Source: Armigeres subalbatus (Eukaryota; Arthropoda; Insecta; Diptera; Culicidae). From it: 64,000 nt of DNA. Numbering within the stretch: the stretch's first letter is position 1; each line of letters starts with the position of its first letter. Location of the stretch: assembly GCF_024139115.2 (NCBI RefSeq), contig NC_085140.1, positions 105,350,988-105,414,987 of the forward strand, read 5' to 3'. Under the pieces are notes generated by a model, which did not search any database, was not told the origin of the DNA, and saw only the letters and a list, made by a program, of their open reading frames with translations. The position numbers and the translations under genes are program-made. Of this stretch, positions 31,650-43,048 are shown piece after piece.

Positions 31650-33600
31650 CAGTGAACTCTGCCTAACTCGATGTTCTGTAACTCGATATTTTCCTTCACT
31701 GGATGAAATTTAAAGTCTCTTGAATCTAGCGTACTGCGTTCCCTTCGTAAGTCGATATTTCCCCTACTCGATATTGTCTAAGTAGGTAGAAGTTTTTTTT
31801 CAGTGCATTTTCACTTCGCTTACTCGATGTTGTCAGAAACTGTTCAATGCACGATATAATTAGAAGGTAGAAGTGAAAAGTGATAAGCGAAGAAGTGAGA
31901 ATGAGAAGTGGGAAGTGAGAAATAACAAGTTAGAAGAGAAATGAGCAGTAAGATGTGAAAAGTGAGAAATGAGGAGTGAAAAGTGCGAAGTAAGGAGTGA
32001 TTAGTGGCGATAGAAAAATTAAAAAAGAGAAGTTAGAAGTGAGAAACTCGAAGTGAGGAGACAAAAGTGAGAAGTGAAAAGTAGTAAGGAAAAAGTTAGA
32101 AGTTAGAAGTGAAAAGTGGTAAGTGAGAAATGAAAAGTCAGAAGTGAGATATAAGAATAAAGAAGTGAGAAGTGAAAAGGTAAAAATGAGAAGTACGAAT
32201 CCAGAAGTGAGATGTGTGAAGTGAGAAGTGAAAAGTTTATAGTGAGCAGTGAGATATTTGAAGAGATTTGAAGAAATTATAAGAAGTGACAAATGAGAAG
32301 CGAGACGTGAGAAGTGAGAAATGGGGAGTGAGAAGTGAAAAGCAAAAAGGGAATATTATTTGTTAGAAGTAAAAGTAATAAGTGAGAAATGAGAAGTCAG
32401 AAGTGAGATATAAGAAGGTATAAGTGGGAAGTGAAAAGTGAAAACTGAGAAGTATGGAGTGAGAAGTGAGATGTGAGAAGTGAGAAGTTAAAAATGAACA
32501 GTGAGAAATTCGAGATAAGTGAAGTGAAAAGAGAATAATGAGAATTACGAAGCGAGAAGTGAGATGTGTGAAGTGAGAAGTGAGAAATGAATAGTGAGAA
32601 GTGAAAAGTTTATAGTGAGCAGTGAGATATTTGAAGAAATTAGAAGAAATGAAAAATGAGAAGCGAGACGTGAGAAGTGAGAAATGAGGAGTGAGAAGTG
32701 AAAAGCAAGAAGGGAAAATTTTATGTTAAAAGTAAAAGTAATAAGTGAGAAATGATAAGTCAGAAGTGAGATATAAGAAGGTATAAGTGAAAAGTGAAAA
32801 GTGAAAAATGAGAAGTATGGAGTGAGAGGTAAGATGTGTGAAGTGAGTAGTGGTAAATGAATAGTAGGAAGTAAGAAGTGTGAAGTTAGAAGTGTGACAT
32901 TTGTAGTGCAAAGTAGTACTGAAACGAAGTGAGAAATGAATAGTGAAAAGTGCGAAATGAGAAATGAAATGTAGAGAGAGGTAGGTGAGAAGAAAGAAGT
33001 AAGAAGTAAGTAATGGGAAATGATTTGTGAGAAGGGAGCACTAAGAAGTGAAAACTGAGAGCCTAGGGAACGAGAAGTGAGAAACGATTTTTTCTGTTTC
33101 CTTCTTTTTATCATTTTCTTCTTGTGTCTTCCCTCTTTATGTCTTATGTCCCTCCATTCACTTCTCACTACTCAATATCTCACTTCTCTCTACCTAATTA
33201 TTATCTCTCATTGCTCACCCCTTGCTTCTGTTTATCTAACTACTCATATCACACTAGCCTCACTTTGCAGCTATCACATCTCACTTCTCACTCCTCACTT
33301 CTCATATCTCACTTCCCACTACTCACATGTTACTGCACAGATCCACTACTCAATACTCAATTCCGTTTCTCAGTACTCACTTCTCACTACTCTGTACTCA
33401 TTTCGAACATCTCATTTCTCACTTCCCAGTTCTCACTGTTCACTATTCACTCTGAACATCTCACTTCTCAATTCACTTTATAAGGAAACAAATTTAAACT
33501 ATTCGGCTAAGTGGCATTTGGCCAAATATAAAATATTCCGTATCTCGATAACTCCCTAACTCGATGGTCCCTTCAATATCGAGTAAGGGAGAGTTCACTG
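31650..33600. mobile_element. TA-flanked DNA transposon filled with minisatellite
   Basis: Ends CAGTGAACTCTGCCTAACTC and the inverted GAGTAAGGGAGAGTTCACTG, flanked by TA (31648-31649, 33601-33602). Subterminal ACTCGAT motifs occur on both sides. The right subterminal TCGATGGTCCCTTCAATATC is shared with the small MITE at 33992-34186. No transposase. Confidence 0.72.
31860..33480. repeat. GTGAGAAGT minisatellite with strand switch
   Basis: From 31860 to ~33080 the plus strand is GTGAGAAGTGAAAAGT-type. From ~33100 to 33480 it is the complement, CACTTCTCAC-type, so the array is an inverted repeat. Open frames reading HFSLLTSHFSL are artefacts. A short related run is at 59335-59415. Confidence 0.85.
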
Positions 33601-33991
33601 TAATTTTATTACCTGATATTTGATTGATCTGTTTCTATCCTTTATTTATTGATTCGTTCATATTGCTTTCTTCCATCCGTTACTATTGCTTTGTTATTGT
33701 CTGAAGTTGATTTAAAATCCTCATATTGGATCTTCAATTTTCTTCGAACCTCGAAGTTTAGAAATCATTTCAAAATGTCTAGAGACCTGTTTCAAATTAC
33801 AAAATCATTTCAGAATTGAAGATACCTCATCTTAATCCGATTGTTTGTGTTTTCTATTTTAAAATCCTAGAAAATATTTTTTTATTATGTTACGATCTGA
33901 ACAACACCATCATATACCACTTCCACAATGAAAAAATGAGAATTGAAAGAAATATATCATTTATATTTTTATTTGTAATTGAAATCTATTA

Positions 33992-34186
33992 CAGTCAAAC
34001 CTCCATGAGTCGATGTTCTATGAGTCGATATCGACTCATGGAAGCAAATTATACCATATGTAAAAATGTTTTATGGGTTACTGTGATGATCCCTTATAAA
34101 AAGCTTTCCAAGGATTTTCTATTCCACATCTCGATATTTCCATGAGTCGATGATCCCTTCAATATCGACTCATGGAGGTTTGACTG
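33992..34186. mobile_element. TA-flanked MITE (sibling of 31650-33600)
   Basis: Terminal inverted repeats CAGTCAAACCTCCATGAGTC and GACTCATGGAGGTTTGACTG, with TA at 33990-33991 and 34187-34188. It shares the subterminal TCCCTTCAATATCGA block with the larger element. Confidence 0.78.
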
Positions 34187-34534
34187 TAATGATGTTATCT
34201 TACGATGCAAAGAAAATATAAAATCATTGGTTTTTTATGAAATAAAAATTAATTGTTGCTCTATTTATTTTTTATCAATCCAATTTCCAGGTTCATTACA
34301 ACTTTTCAATCAAGCTTAATACTTAGCTTATTGAGAAGCAAAACTGAAGTCATGTTGATAGATGACTGGTTTTCTGCTTAACAACTAATTCAATTAAATT
34401 GAATATTATCGAAAGTAACGGGAATGACTTTAATACTTTTCTATCAAAACATGAACGATTTCACAGAAATATTACTTTATGTGAATGAATCCTTAGAATT
34501 GTCCTTTTATACACTTTCACTCCAACATTGTTTA

Positions 34535-34830
34535 CAAATGCCGTCGAAACAGGAAGTACTGCGGCGCGCGTTGTACATTTTTTCGAGTGAACAAAGATCC
34601 TGGAAAAAGTACACGGTGGACCATTTTAAGCGTGAAAATGCATAGGATTTTTTGGTTTATTGAGCTCCATTGTATACGAAGGTGATTATAAGGCCAAAGA
34701 CACGAAGCAACTCATAAGCAGGATCAGAAGCTACTTCCGGGAAATCGATGTGGCAGAGTCGTCCAGCAGCGATCGTATCATAACTGCAGGATTAAATTAC
34801 GCTTCACAGCGAACCACGGACCATATGCTA
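34535..34830 (+). pseudogene. Relic of an unidentified ORF, possibly transposase
   Basis: Two coding-like blocks in different frames: MPSKQEVLRRALYIFSSEQ (34535-34645, ending HFKRENA) and SSIVYEGDYKAKDTKQLISR with IRSYFREIDVAESSSSDRI (34660-34780). Basic and helix-rich, like a DNA-binding N-terminal domain, but I cannot name the family. Frames are broken. Confidence 0.25.
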
Positions 34831-34854
34831 ATGTTCATTAGCTTAAGTTTGAAT

Positions 34855-35152
34855 CAGGGATTGAACTTATAATTTCATTATTATTTAGTATTCAGCCATT
34901 AACTCATTCAAGAGGCAGAATTCATAAATGTGTTGTATAGCGGTGTTATCATCATTTAGTATATTAAAAGATACTAGCGTTTCACGCTGTGAATATATAA
35001 CATAGAGGCGATAGAGCAATGTACCCTTAGACAAAGTTGTAGAGGGAAAATAGCGCTAGAAGTCCGCCATATAACACTTTTCGGAATTTCGCCTCTGGAA
35101 TGAGTTATTGGCTGAATACTAAATGATAATGAAATGATAAGTTCAATCCCTG
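34855..35152. mobile_element. Palindromic MITE
   Basis: Left arm CAGGGATTGAACTTATAATT, then TATTCAGCCATTAACTCATT. The right arm is its imperfect complement, ending AAGTTCAATCCCTG. Arms are ~75 bp. Confidence 0.65.
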
Positions 35153-35227
35153 GTCTGGAGACTAAGGACAACTCTTTATATAACATATATTAGATTGAAC
35201 TGTACTTCTTAGTCTACTTTTTATCGA

Positions 35228-35960
35228 GCCATTCTTCCCATTTCCTGTATTTTAGTGGCCACCCGTTATTATCGAGAAACCGGCTTCTTCGCTCGATGAA
35301 CATCTAATGATTATTAGTCTATTGACAATTCTGATCAGTTTCTTTTCCGGAGCAAAACCGAATGTAACGCCTTTTTCCAGGTTGCTCGTTCTTGATCTCC
35401 CATCGCTATTATCCTTGAACACCTGACGCAGGGGCATCTTCCTTAATTGCACACATCCTGCGAGTGCGAGGCCAACACCGTTATCTGCTAGCCTCCACCT
35501 ACTTAGTTCACCAGAGTTTATGATCAGTCCAATTGTTTCAGACTCTTGCTTGAAAGGCACGAAAGCCTCTTCCACAGCAGGTTAGAGAGCGCATCGCCCT
35601 GTTTCAATCCATCTAACGTCACGAACAAATCGATTCACCAGATATTCTGATGCTCGATTAAGAAGACCCTTCCAGTCCAGCGTCGCACGAATCAACCTAA
35701 TAAGCTTTGCCGGAAAGACATGTTCTAGCATTGTATGCCACAGTTCGTTCCGTGTCACTGAGTCGTACGCTGCCTTAAAATCTATAAACAGATTATGAGT
35801 CCGCAAGTTGTATTCCCGGGATTTATCAAGAAATTGTCGCAGCGTGGTCCGTCCTTCTCGAAAACTGCTTTGATATTCGTCGACAAAGGTCTCCGCAAAT
35901 AGGCGCAGTCTCCTAAACAGAATTCGAGGGAGTACCTTGTAGGCGGTATTGAGCAGTGTC
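35228..35960 (-). pseudogene. Decayed RTE-like LINE, reverse transcriptase part
   Basis: The minus strand gives NLFIDFKAAYDSVTRNELWH and FPAKLIRLIRATLDW, RT motifs of an RTE-type LINE, preceded by LRQFLDKSREYNL. Downstream pieces are frameshifted. With the endonuclease piece at 37500-38150 it probably formed one element, now separated by ~1.5 kb of other sequence. Confidence 0.65.
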
Positions 35961-36369
35961 AGTGTTTTAATATTCCTCTAAAATTTTTAGCTACTTTGGA
36001 TGTAATTTGATTGTGCACACGTCATTTAAACTTTGTACGGATATTACTGTGAAAACTAACTCTTATGTGAAATGCCGTTTCACGAGGAGGCCCATGAACT
36101 ATTAAAATATAATCAGCACATTGACTACACAGAATACTTCTTGAAATGCAGTTGTTGTTGCAAAGCGATTTGTCGTTTGGAAGCAAAGTTAGGAAGAAAA
36201 CAAAAATGCTCTTAATTGATATTGATGTTATTCTTTTATGTGTTAAATTGAATTTCCCACGATTCAGTATTTCTTTAATAACTTTTCTTGTGAGCATAAG
36301 TAATTTCCATACAAATGTAATTGTTAGGATGGGATGGTGGGTGTGCGTTAGGTGTAATGTTTCTTACAA

Positions 36370-36719
36370 TTAATCTACCTGGCCGGCCGGCAACTGCTGG
36401 AACTGTGACGAGACTGGATCGCATTCGAGGTCAGCTACGAGGAGGAGTGTAGGAGCATCGATTTGCTTGACACCGGCCAACGACGATACGGCCTTTTCGT
36501 TATCGTTGTAGGTTAGGTCACTCCGAACGCGCAACGACGATATAGCGGCCCTCGGGCCAGCAAGACTGGTTTGGCCACAGAAGAATCGGTATTCTGTATC
36601 CTGGGACTCTGAGTCGACGCCGCCTGGGGTCGTAACCTCAAAACGGTCACCTGTAGATAGGGCACCTAGGTGTCTGGCGTTTGTTCCGGTGAGGACTTTT
36701 GTCCAAAACCACTCGGGTT
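36370..36719 (-). CDS. Unidentified open exon, 115 codons
   Basis: After an acceptor-like TGATTAG at 36720, the minus strand stays open for 115 codons with no ATG start: PEWFWTKVLTGTNARHLGAL ... EYRFFCGQTSLAGPRAAISS ... LLLVADLECDPVSSQFQQLP, then TAA at 36370-36372. Third positions are GC-rich, unlike the AT-rich surroundings, which is a coding-like bias. A donor-like CAG|GTAGAT lies just before the stop. I do not recognise it. It could be the last exon of a gene, a captured exon, or part of an unfamiliar transposon. It lies between two parts of a decayed RTE element. Confidence 0.4.
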
Positions 36720-37121
36720 CTAATCACATAAGAGAATTTTCTTTTAAAACCTGACCACGATTTCGATTGCACTTTGCACCAACTCATAATCGAGTCACAT
36801 ACCTGATTCGTAATTTGGTATCTAACGAACTTGTTAATTAAAACCTTTCAATATATCTCAAGTCTGGTCTGGCTGAAGCTCTAATGGAAAGTCGCCCGAT
36901 TTCTCACCTACGCACTACCTTGTCCCTCATTATTAATACATTCGTCTCACTAGCTCCGATTCTTTTTCGCTTCCCCTTATAGTGATCCACTGAACTTTAA
37001 CTGTTCTACAATTCCATTTTCAGTTTTCTTGTAGTATACTGTGACAGTGTTATGATTTTAACCTAGGGGTATAATGTATTGGAATTCGCATTATTTAAAT
37101 TTTTGAATTAATTATATATTA

Positions 37122-37371
37122 CTAGCAGACCCGACGAACTTCGTTTCGCCTGAAATTGATTTAGTCTCTGATTAGCTCTCGAGTTATGCAGACATTTTTG
37201 TTTCATTTGTATGGGAGCCCCCCTTTCCAAAGAGGGTAGGGGTCTCGAAACATCTTAAGAACCTTCCCCGGCCCCAAAAACTTCTGCACACAAATTTTCA
37301 AGACAATCGGTTCAGTAGTTTCCGAGTGTATAAGGTTCAGACAGACAGAAATTCATTTTTATGTATATAGA
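37122..37371 (-). mobile_element. Non-autonomous Helitron
   Basis: On the minus strand it begins TCTATATACATAAAAATGAA and ends GTCGGGTCTGCTAG, inserted between A and T. 250 bp, with no inverted termini and no coding capacity. A different family from 227-488, though it shares the start and end rules. Confidence 0.65.
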
Positions 37372-37499
37372 TAACAACAAAAAACATTTTAACGTAGGAT
37401 AATCAAATTCTATTAATTTCACAGACTTACTGTTACAAACGGCAACAACTTTAAATGACGTTTGCATAATCAAATTTAATCCAAATTTGCTAAAAAATT

Positions 37500-38150
37500 A
37501 GGTAGATTATTAAAATGGAAAATGCAATCGTTTAAGCATCGGCTTGCGTGAATCTCCTGGTGCGTTTCGAATATTCTTGCCTGCAAAATAGGTGTTACAG
37601 ATTGCCACTACTCTGGCTGCCAAATTGACCAGCCTCAGGCCGTTGTCATTGAGCGAAAGAACACTTTCCTTCCGACCTGTGCTTTGTGTCACCGATAATG
37701 ATTTCTACGTCGTGTTTTGAGCATTCTCCGTACTTCAACCGAAAGCATAACTGTCTCATATTGAAATAAAATCCAAATCAATATGGGACAGTTATGGTTG
37801 CTGCGGCAGCGTAGATCTTATTTAGACGCTCATAGAACTCGTCCTTTACGTCAGGGGGTTTGTCGTTGGTTGGTGCGTATGCATTGATCAAGCTGTAGTT
37901 GAAGAACTTGCCCTTCATTCTCAACCCGCAGATGTGATCACTTAGACTGCCTAGTGCCTATTAACGCTCTACGAAAGAAACTTCATGTTCCGCCTTCTCG
38001 TCACCGATTAAGTAGATGTGGACATGTGGTACTTGAATGAGGTACCCGCAATTGGGTCCACTGCGCCGAATTCTCGTCCTCCTGTTCCTCGCCATCGGAC
38101 CTCCTGAAGCGCTACAACTTCCACCTTCATGAGCTCTAGATTAAGGAGCA
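37500..38150 (-). pseudogene. Decayed RTE-like LINE, AP-endonuclease part
   Basis: The minus strand shows VEVVALQEVRWRGTG with GAVDPIAGTSFKYH (38150-38000), then KGKFFNYSLINAYAPTNDKP with VKDEFYERL (37920-37780), then SLNDNGLRLVNLAA and CNTYFAGKNI (37650-37560). These are successive apurinic-endonuclease motifs of an RTE-type LINE, with frameshifts and stops between them. Confidence 0.7.
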
Positions 38151-38229
38151 AAAAACTCGGGGAATTTTCAATCAGTTTCCGTTAAACTTTGCCGATTGTT
38201 CAATTCTGTATTTTCGATAACATTTTTGT

Positions 38230-38574
38230 TTGTTTTTCGATATGCCGCCTTACCAGGGCTGCCAATTAGGAATTGACATTGAAACAAATGTTGTCACTCA
38301 CTTATTCACTCACAGAGCATGGCAACTCAGAGTCAAAGTAAAAGGGGTAAGTAAAATTCTGGGCGCTGGTTGCTTTAGCTGTTCTGTAGGTTTTGAAATC
38401 GACTACGATGACGAAGAAAACGGTGATCCAATACATCCTAGTCCCATTTCAATAACAACTCGGATGGAGTATGACAAAGCTCCGTTATGCAGGATTCTGC
38501 ATGTAAAAGTCTCGTACTTCGCCTCGACGATTGTACTCGAAACTCCTGTTTTCGTAGTTATTAAATACTTAATA
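38230..38574 (+). other. Uncertain ORF fragment
   Basis: An open frame MFFDMPPYQGCQLGIDIETN ... FEIDYDDEENGDPIHPSPIS runs until the hammerhead palindrome begins. No domain recognised, and the opposite strand is not clearly coding. Confidence 0.18.
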
Positions 38575-38642
38575 GACTTTTCTGCTTGTCATAAGACGAG
38601 TTTGTACTATTCCATTTAATTCCACCACTTTATTGTACCTTT

Positions 38643-38692
38643 GACAGATACGTATTTCGACCTCAACAGTAAGGCCGCCCTCAGTGGCAAGT
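38643..38692 (-). ncRNA. Decayed hammerhead ribozyme motif
   Basis: The minus strand has CTGAGGG in place of CUGANGA, so conserved A9 is lost. Stem II, GAA, ATACGTAT and C17 are kept. Predicted inactive. Confidence 0.55.
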
Positions 38693-38699
38693 CGAATCA

Positions 38700-38755
38700 A
38701 GTACGAGACACTGAAGACGGCCTTACTGTTGAGGTCAAAATACGTATCTATCAAA
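38700..38755 (+). ncRNA. Decayed hammerhead ribozyme motif
   Basis: CUGAAGA, GGCC/GGUC and ATACGTATC are kept, but the core GAA reads AAA (G12 lost). Predicted inactive. Confidence 0.55.
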
Positions 38756-38986
38756 GGAACTATAAAGTAGTGGAATTCAATGGAATAGTATAAACTAGTC
38801 TTATGACAAGAAAATACATTCCACTAAAAGCTCAAAATAATTTTTGTATCGAACTTTTCTGACTAAAATCGTTTATCTACTCCAGGATGTTATCTCTGCT
38901 AATAAGTGATCGAGCCCGGAAGCCTTGTTGTAGTTCAAACTTCGGATGTTCACTTTAATCTGCTACAATGATGGGATTAAGAAAAT

Positions 38987-39193
38987 CACTTGTCATAAGA
39001 CGAGTTAATACAATCCCATTGAATTCCACCACTTAATTGTATCTTGACAGATACGTATTTCGACCTCAACAGTAAGGTGTCTTCAGTGTCTCGTACTTGA
39101 CTCGACTTGTCTTACTGTCTCGACTCGGCCTTACTGTTGAGGTCACTTGTCATAGTGAAGACATTCCACTAAAAAGCTCAAAATAATTTTCTT
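38987..39193. mobile_element. Palindromic Penelope-derived element, copy 2
   Basis: Bounded by ATTAAGAAAAT (38976-38986, 39194-39204). The left arm is well kept; the right arm is internally deleted. The common right end ACATTCCACTAAAAAGCTC is present. Confidence 0.75.
39039..39096 (-). ncRNA. Hammerhead ribozyme motif with weakened stem II
   Basis: CUGAAGA, GAA, the palindromic stem III ATACGTAT, cleavage-site C and GACA/UGUC of stem I are all present. A two-base deletion reduces stem II to about ACC/GGU. Confidence 0.55.
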
Positions 39194-39669
39194 ATTAAGA
39201 AAATGTTGATGGTGGATCGTTCGCTCAGTGTTGCATCTTAAACTATATATCGTCGTGACAGAATATCGTAGGAGACAAATCAATATCGCCGATTGTTGAA
39301 CTTTCTCCTACTTTTGATTGTACATTCGCTCGCCCGACTGCAGTAGCAGACACCACAATACCGCTGATTACTGGCCTATCTAGCAGACCTCCTGTGTATC
39401 AAAGGCAATCGCGAAGTTGGGTGAATAGTATTGTCTATGCGAGTCATCGCTGGAACGTCGCTGGATCGTCATCACGTCGCTCAACCAGCGAGTGCTTTCC
39501 AGTTTGGTGCTGCAGCGACGTATTGAATTTGCCTTCGTCGATGGAGTACTTACTGGAAAGGGTCGCCAGCGACCAGCGACGTTTCAGACAAACGACGTAG
39601 TCGAGGCAAGTTCAAACATGTTCTTGATTTTATCTGCATCGACAATACTTACTTGATACTTGATGGGCT

Positions 39670-41380
39670 ACAGCTCTTCGATGAACCTACGCCGAATGGA
39701 GTATCCTTCTCCACTGGACTCTATCCTGAGCCAATCGCTTCCAGTCGCCCTGAACATTGAGCGCCCTCAGGTCCTCTTCAACTATCGGATCGGATCTGAG
39801 CGCGCATTTCTATAGATTCTGCACACGACCTCATCAGCTTAAGTGGTTTGGGTCCGCTGGCACTCCTCCACAGTTAACATAAAGTGTTGCATTACGAAGC
39901 GCTTTGAAAGAGGTGTCAGCTCTATGAAGATCGGTCGCTGAGCTGCTAAACACCGAGTTTAGAAACCATGTCATTGACAGTTTCCTTTCGGGAGAAGGAG
40001 TCAGCTTTGGCGTTACAGAGAATAACCAAACATTGTCGGATAGCCTTCCTGAACAATGCAGCGGCGAAAACCGGAGCTCTCCACTCCCGACAAATCGGCC
40101 CTAGTCGAGACAGGCGACAACTTTTGCCTGGATCCTGGGACACTGTGGGGTACATCGGCCCACGTCAACGGTCAACGGATCCACGGCACCCTGGAACGAC
40201 ATGCCTAGTCTCAAGGATGAGCCGGCCACACCGGACTTTCACATAAATTCGGCGGTAGGTCCTTCCGGGCCGTTTGTGAAATCTTCGAGGTACAAAACAG
40301 AGTAGAACATGTGATTTGGCAGTATCCAAAGTTTGTAATTCCGGTCTTTCGGGTCCCTAGCGGCAGCACAACCGCCCGCGATGCCTGTCTGCACTCTTCC
40401 TCGAACCAATCGTTCCGTCGACTTAGTCCAACATATTCGACTGTATTCCAGCAGTTCTCAAGAGGGGTCCCATCGAGCTCATCCTCTTTCGGCAACGATG
40501 TCTCGAACTGCGTAAAGCAGCGGTCGTCGGAACCGAAAATTGTTGATGGATAGTGTTGGGCGCAGTTTAACCACCACCACACAGTTTTGGGCGCAGTGGT
40601 CAGAGTCGATGTTATGTTAGCGCCACGAATTGCCCTGACGTCGATAAAGTCGGAGAAGTTTCGAACCAGAACATGGTCGATTTGTGATTCTGTCGCCAGA
40701 TGTATCGATACGGAAGGGTGTATTTAAAGTAGGTGCTAGAGGCGGCGAAATTAGTCGTAGGACGCTTTTGTTCGTCAGCCGGTGGGCGCTGAACTTTCCA
40801 AACGTCAGTCTAAACTCCTCCTCTTGTCCAACCTGAGCGTTCAAATCTCCTATGATGATGTTGACGTCGTGGCTTGGGCAGCCATCATACTCAAGTTCCA
40901 GCTGCGCGTAGAATGTGTCCTTATTATCATCAGTCCTTACGGGGTGTGAGCTGTAGACGTTGATTATGCTGAAAGGCCGTTTTTTCCATTGATCCTCAAC
41001 CTGCGCCTTCTCTCATTGATCGGCCACCACCCAATCACTTGCCTTTGCATATCGTGCTTTAAGGTTTCAGTTCCCTCGCTCGGAACTGATTAATGGTGCT
41101 AATACCCCTGATGGATCTCGTGCCGTGTTTCCTACAACTTACGCGGTCAATCTATGATTCCGTACTCGCGGTCAATCAAAGGATTTCACTAAGCCACTCG
41201 ATTTGTGCGTTCAATTCATGGATCCCGAGTATTGACTTACACAGCCAATCCATCAAATTACTAGCTTCTAGGTGAGAAACCGATCCTTTTCCCATATCAT
41301 GACTCCTCCTCGAACCATCCAAATTACGGCAACTTCGGTCGTACATCTTTCTTACACATAGACACACCCATTCCTATTGC
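39670..41380 (-). pseudogene. Decayed RTE-like LINE
   Basis: Minus-strand pieces in order: endonuclease (FSIINVYSSHPVRTDDNKDT, IIIGDLNAQVGQEEEFRLTF, GKFSAHRLTNKSVLRLI; ~41000-40700), linker (NDWFEEECRQASRA; ~40410), and C-terminal WKRLAQDRVQWRRIL (~39740). RT is largely missing between linker and tail. Frames are broken. Confidence 0.65.
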
Positions 41381-42408
41381 AGCAACCACAACCAATCACT
41401 ACAGCTGAATAATTCATCAGCACCTTGAAGTTGTTATAGTTTTTAGGATGCTTTCAAAAAATCTGCTCTGTCAAAACCAGGTGCCGCATTTTAGAGTTCT
41501 GCTTTGTGATGCGATGAGGATTATCTTCGCGTCCTCAGGAATTGTATATCAGGTCACAACACAATGTTTTATCGATTTCGTGCAAAGAATGCAAACGTTT
41601 TTCTCCAAAATTCAATCTGGTCGAGGAAATCAAATTTTGCATATAACGGTGCATTGTTCTGGCAGGATTTTGCTTTCCAAGGTTTGTTTCGAAAACATGT
41701 ACAACTTACAAAGTGAGCTTGATGCTAGTAATGGGCAAATTATATATTTTTTGCCTTTGCGTAACGGCATAGAATCCCTCCAAAAACTTCGAACAGGATC
41801 AGGAGACCCATAATGTTATATGCCGACCGACTTCGCCCGATAAACTGAGGTGATGTGTGTGTGTGCATTTTTCAACCTTATCTTTGACCGATTTTCTCTC
41901 AGTAGACATGCGGAATCCTTTTCCAGACCCGATCGGACTATGGACTCGAAAGTTATGGCCTAAATACTATTTTTATAATACCCGAGGAAGACACCATTAT
42001 CGCTAGGTGAATTAATCAGAGCTTTTCTCATAAACTTTTCATTTTCTACGGAAAGTTTCTTTCACTGCCGTTTGTTTGATCACTGTATCACTTCCAGAGA
42101 TAACAATGACAACGTACGTTTAGAATCTGAGGAGATAGAACACGAACAAACTCGTTCTCTTACTCCAGCAAAAGTTGTAAATAGAAAAAAAGATTACTAT
42201 TTTGCATGCCCTGCCTCAACTATTACTCAGCATTGAGATATTCAGTACCTATAATAGCATCTATGGAGTATTGATTATGTACACACAAAAAATAACACAA
42301 TCGGTTCCTAGGCGACTGAGTAATAGAAGCCGATCCGGGAACAGAGAAGCTGTCGAAACTGAATTGGACCCTCTTTTCAAAGTCTGTTAAGTGATACCTA
42401 ACTGATTA
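41381..42408. other. No gene recognised
   Basis: A 121-codon plus-strand frame at 41448-41813 has no recognisable motif. 41820-42030 looks like an interspersed repeat (CCGACTTCGCCCGATAAACT ... CCCGAGGAAGACACCATTAT) but I cannot classify it. Confidence 0.25.
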
Positions 42409-42694
42409 CATCTTCTTCTTCATTGGCATAACATCCTCCACTTGGACATAGCCGCCTCGGAGCCAAGTGTTCATTAAGCACTTCCACAGTTATTAACTGC
42501 GAGGTTTCTAAGCCAAGTTACCATTTCTGCATTTGTATATCATTAGGCTAACACGATGATAATTTTATGCCCAGGGAAGTCGAGGCAATTTCACAACCGA
42601 AAATGGCTTAGACCGATACCAGAATCGAACCCAGCCACCCTCAGCATGGTCTTGCTTGGTAGCCGCGCGTCTTACCGCACGGCTAAGGAGGGCC
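42409..42694 (-). mobile_element. Feilai-type tRNA-derived SINE, near full length
   Basis: On the minus strand it begins GGGCCCTCCTTAGCCGTGCG, has an A-box-like TAGCCGTGCGG, B-box GGGTTCGATTC, AACCTCGCAGTTAATAACTG, GTGCTTAATGAACACTTGGC and an AAGAAGAAG tail. Longer than the copy at 25457. Confidence 0.85.
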
Positions 42695-42927
42695 CGTAAT
42701 AAAATCTGATTACAAAATAACAAATTAATTATTCTAAGGTGTCCATTAGGTCTTCTCCCCTGAAAACGTTGATGATTAAAAGTAACTAAGTAAGAGATAC
42801 CAAACTTGTACATTATACACAAAACTTAAAGTGTATACTATAAGTGTATAAAGGAATACCAAGATATGTAATTTAACTGAAGAAAACGACGAGTTTATAC
42901 AATCCCTCTGAATTCCACCACTTAATT

Positions 42928-42986
42928 GTATCTTGACAGATACGTATTTCGACCTCAAAAGTAAGGCCGTCTTCAGTGTCTCGTAC
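42928..42986 (-). ncRNA. Hammerhead ribozyme motif, intact core
   Basis: On the minus strand: stem I GUA...GACA, CUGAAGA, stem II GGCC/GGUC, GAA, self-complementary stem III AUACGUAU, cleavage C, then UGUC...UAC. All conserved core bases are present. The loop-less stem III is the minimal type known from Penelope-like elements, which act best as dimers. Confidence 0.72.
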
Positions 42987-43048
42987 TTGACTCGACCGTC
43001 TCGGCCGTCTTCAGTGTCTCGTACTTGACTCGACTTAAGTCGAGTCAA

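Larger units (their letters stand above)
38585..38852. mobile_element. Palindromic Penelope-derived element, copy 1 (decayed hammerheads)
   Basis: Bounded by the direct repeat ACTTTTCTG (38576-38584, 38853-38861). Arms CTTGTCATAAGACGAGTTT and the mirrored AAACTAGTCTTATGACAAG enclose two inverted hammerhead-like cores. The right end carries ACATTCCACTAAAAGCTC, shared with the other copies. Confidence 0.75.

Noticed and set aside
31930..33559. Serine/leucine/phenylalanine-rich frames up to 207 codons
   Set aside because: Translation of the GTGAGAAGT minisatellite and its inverted half.
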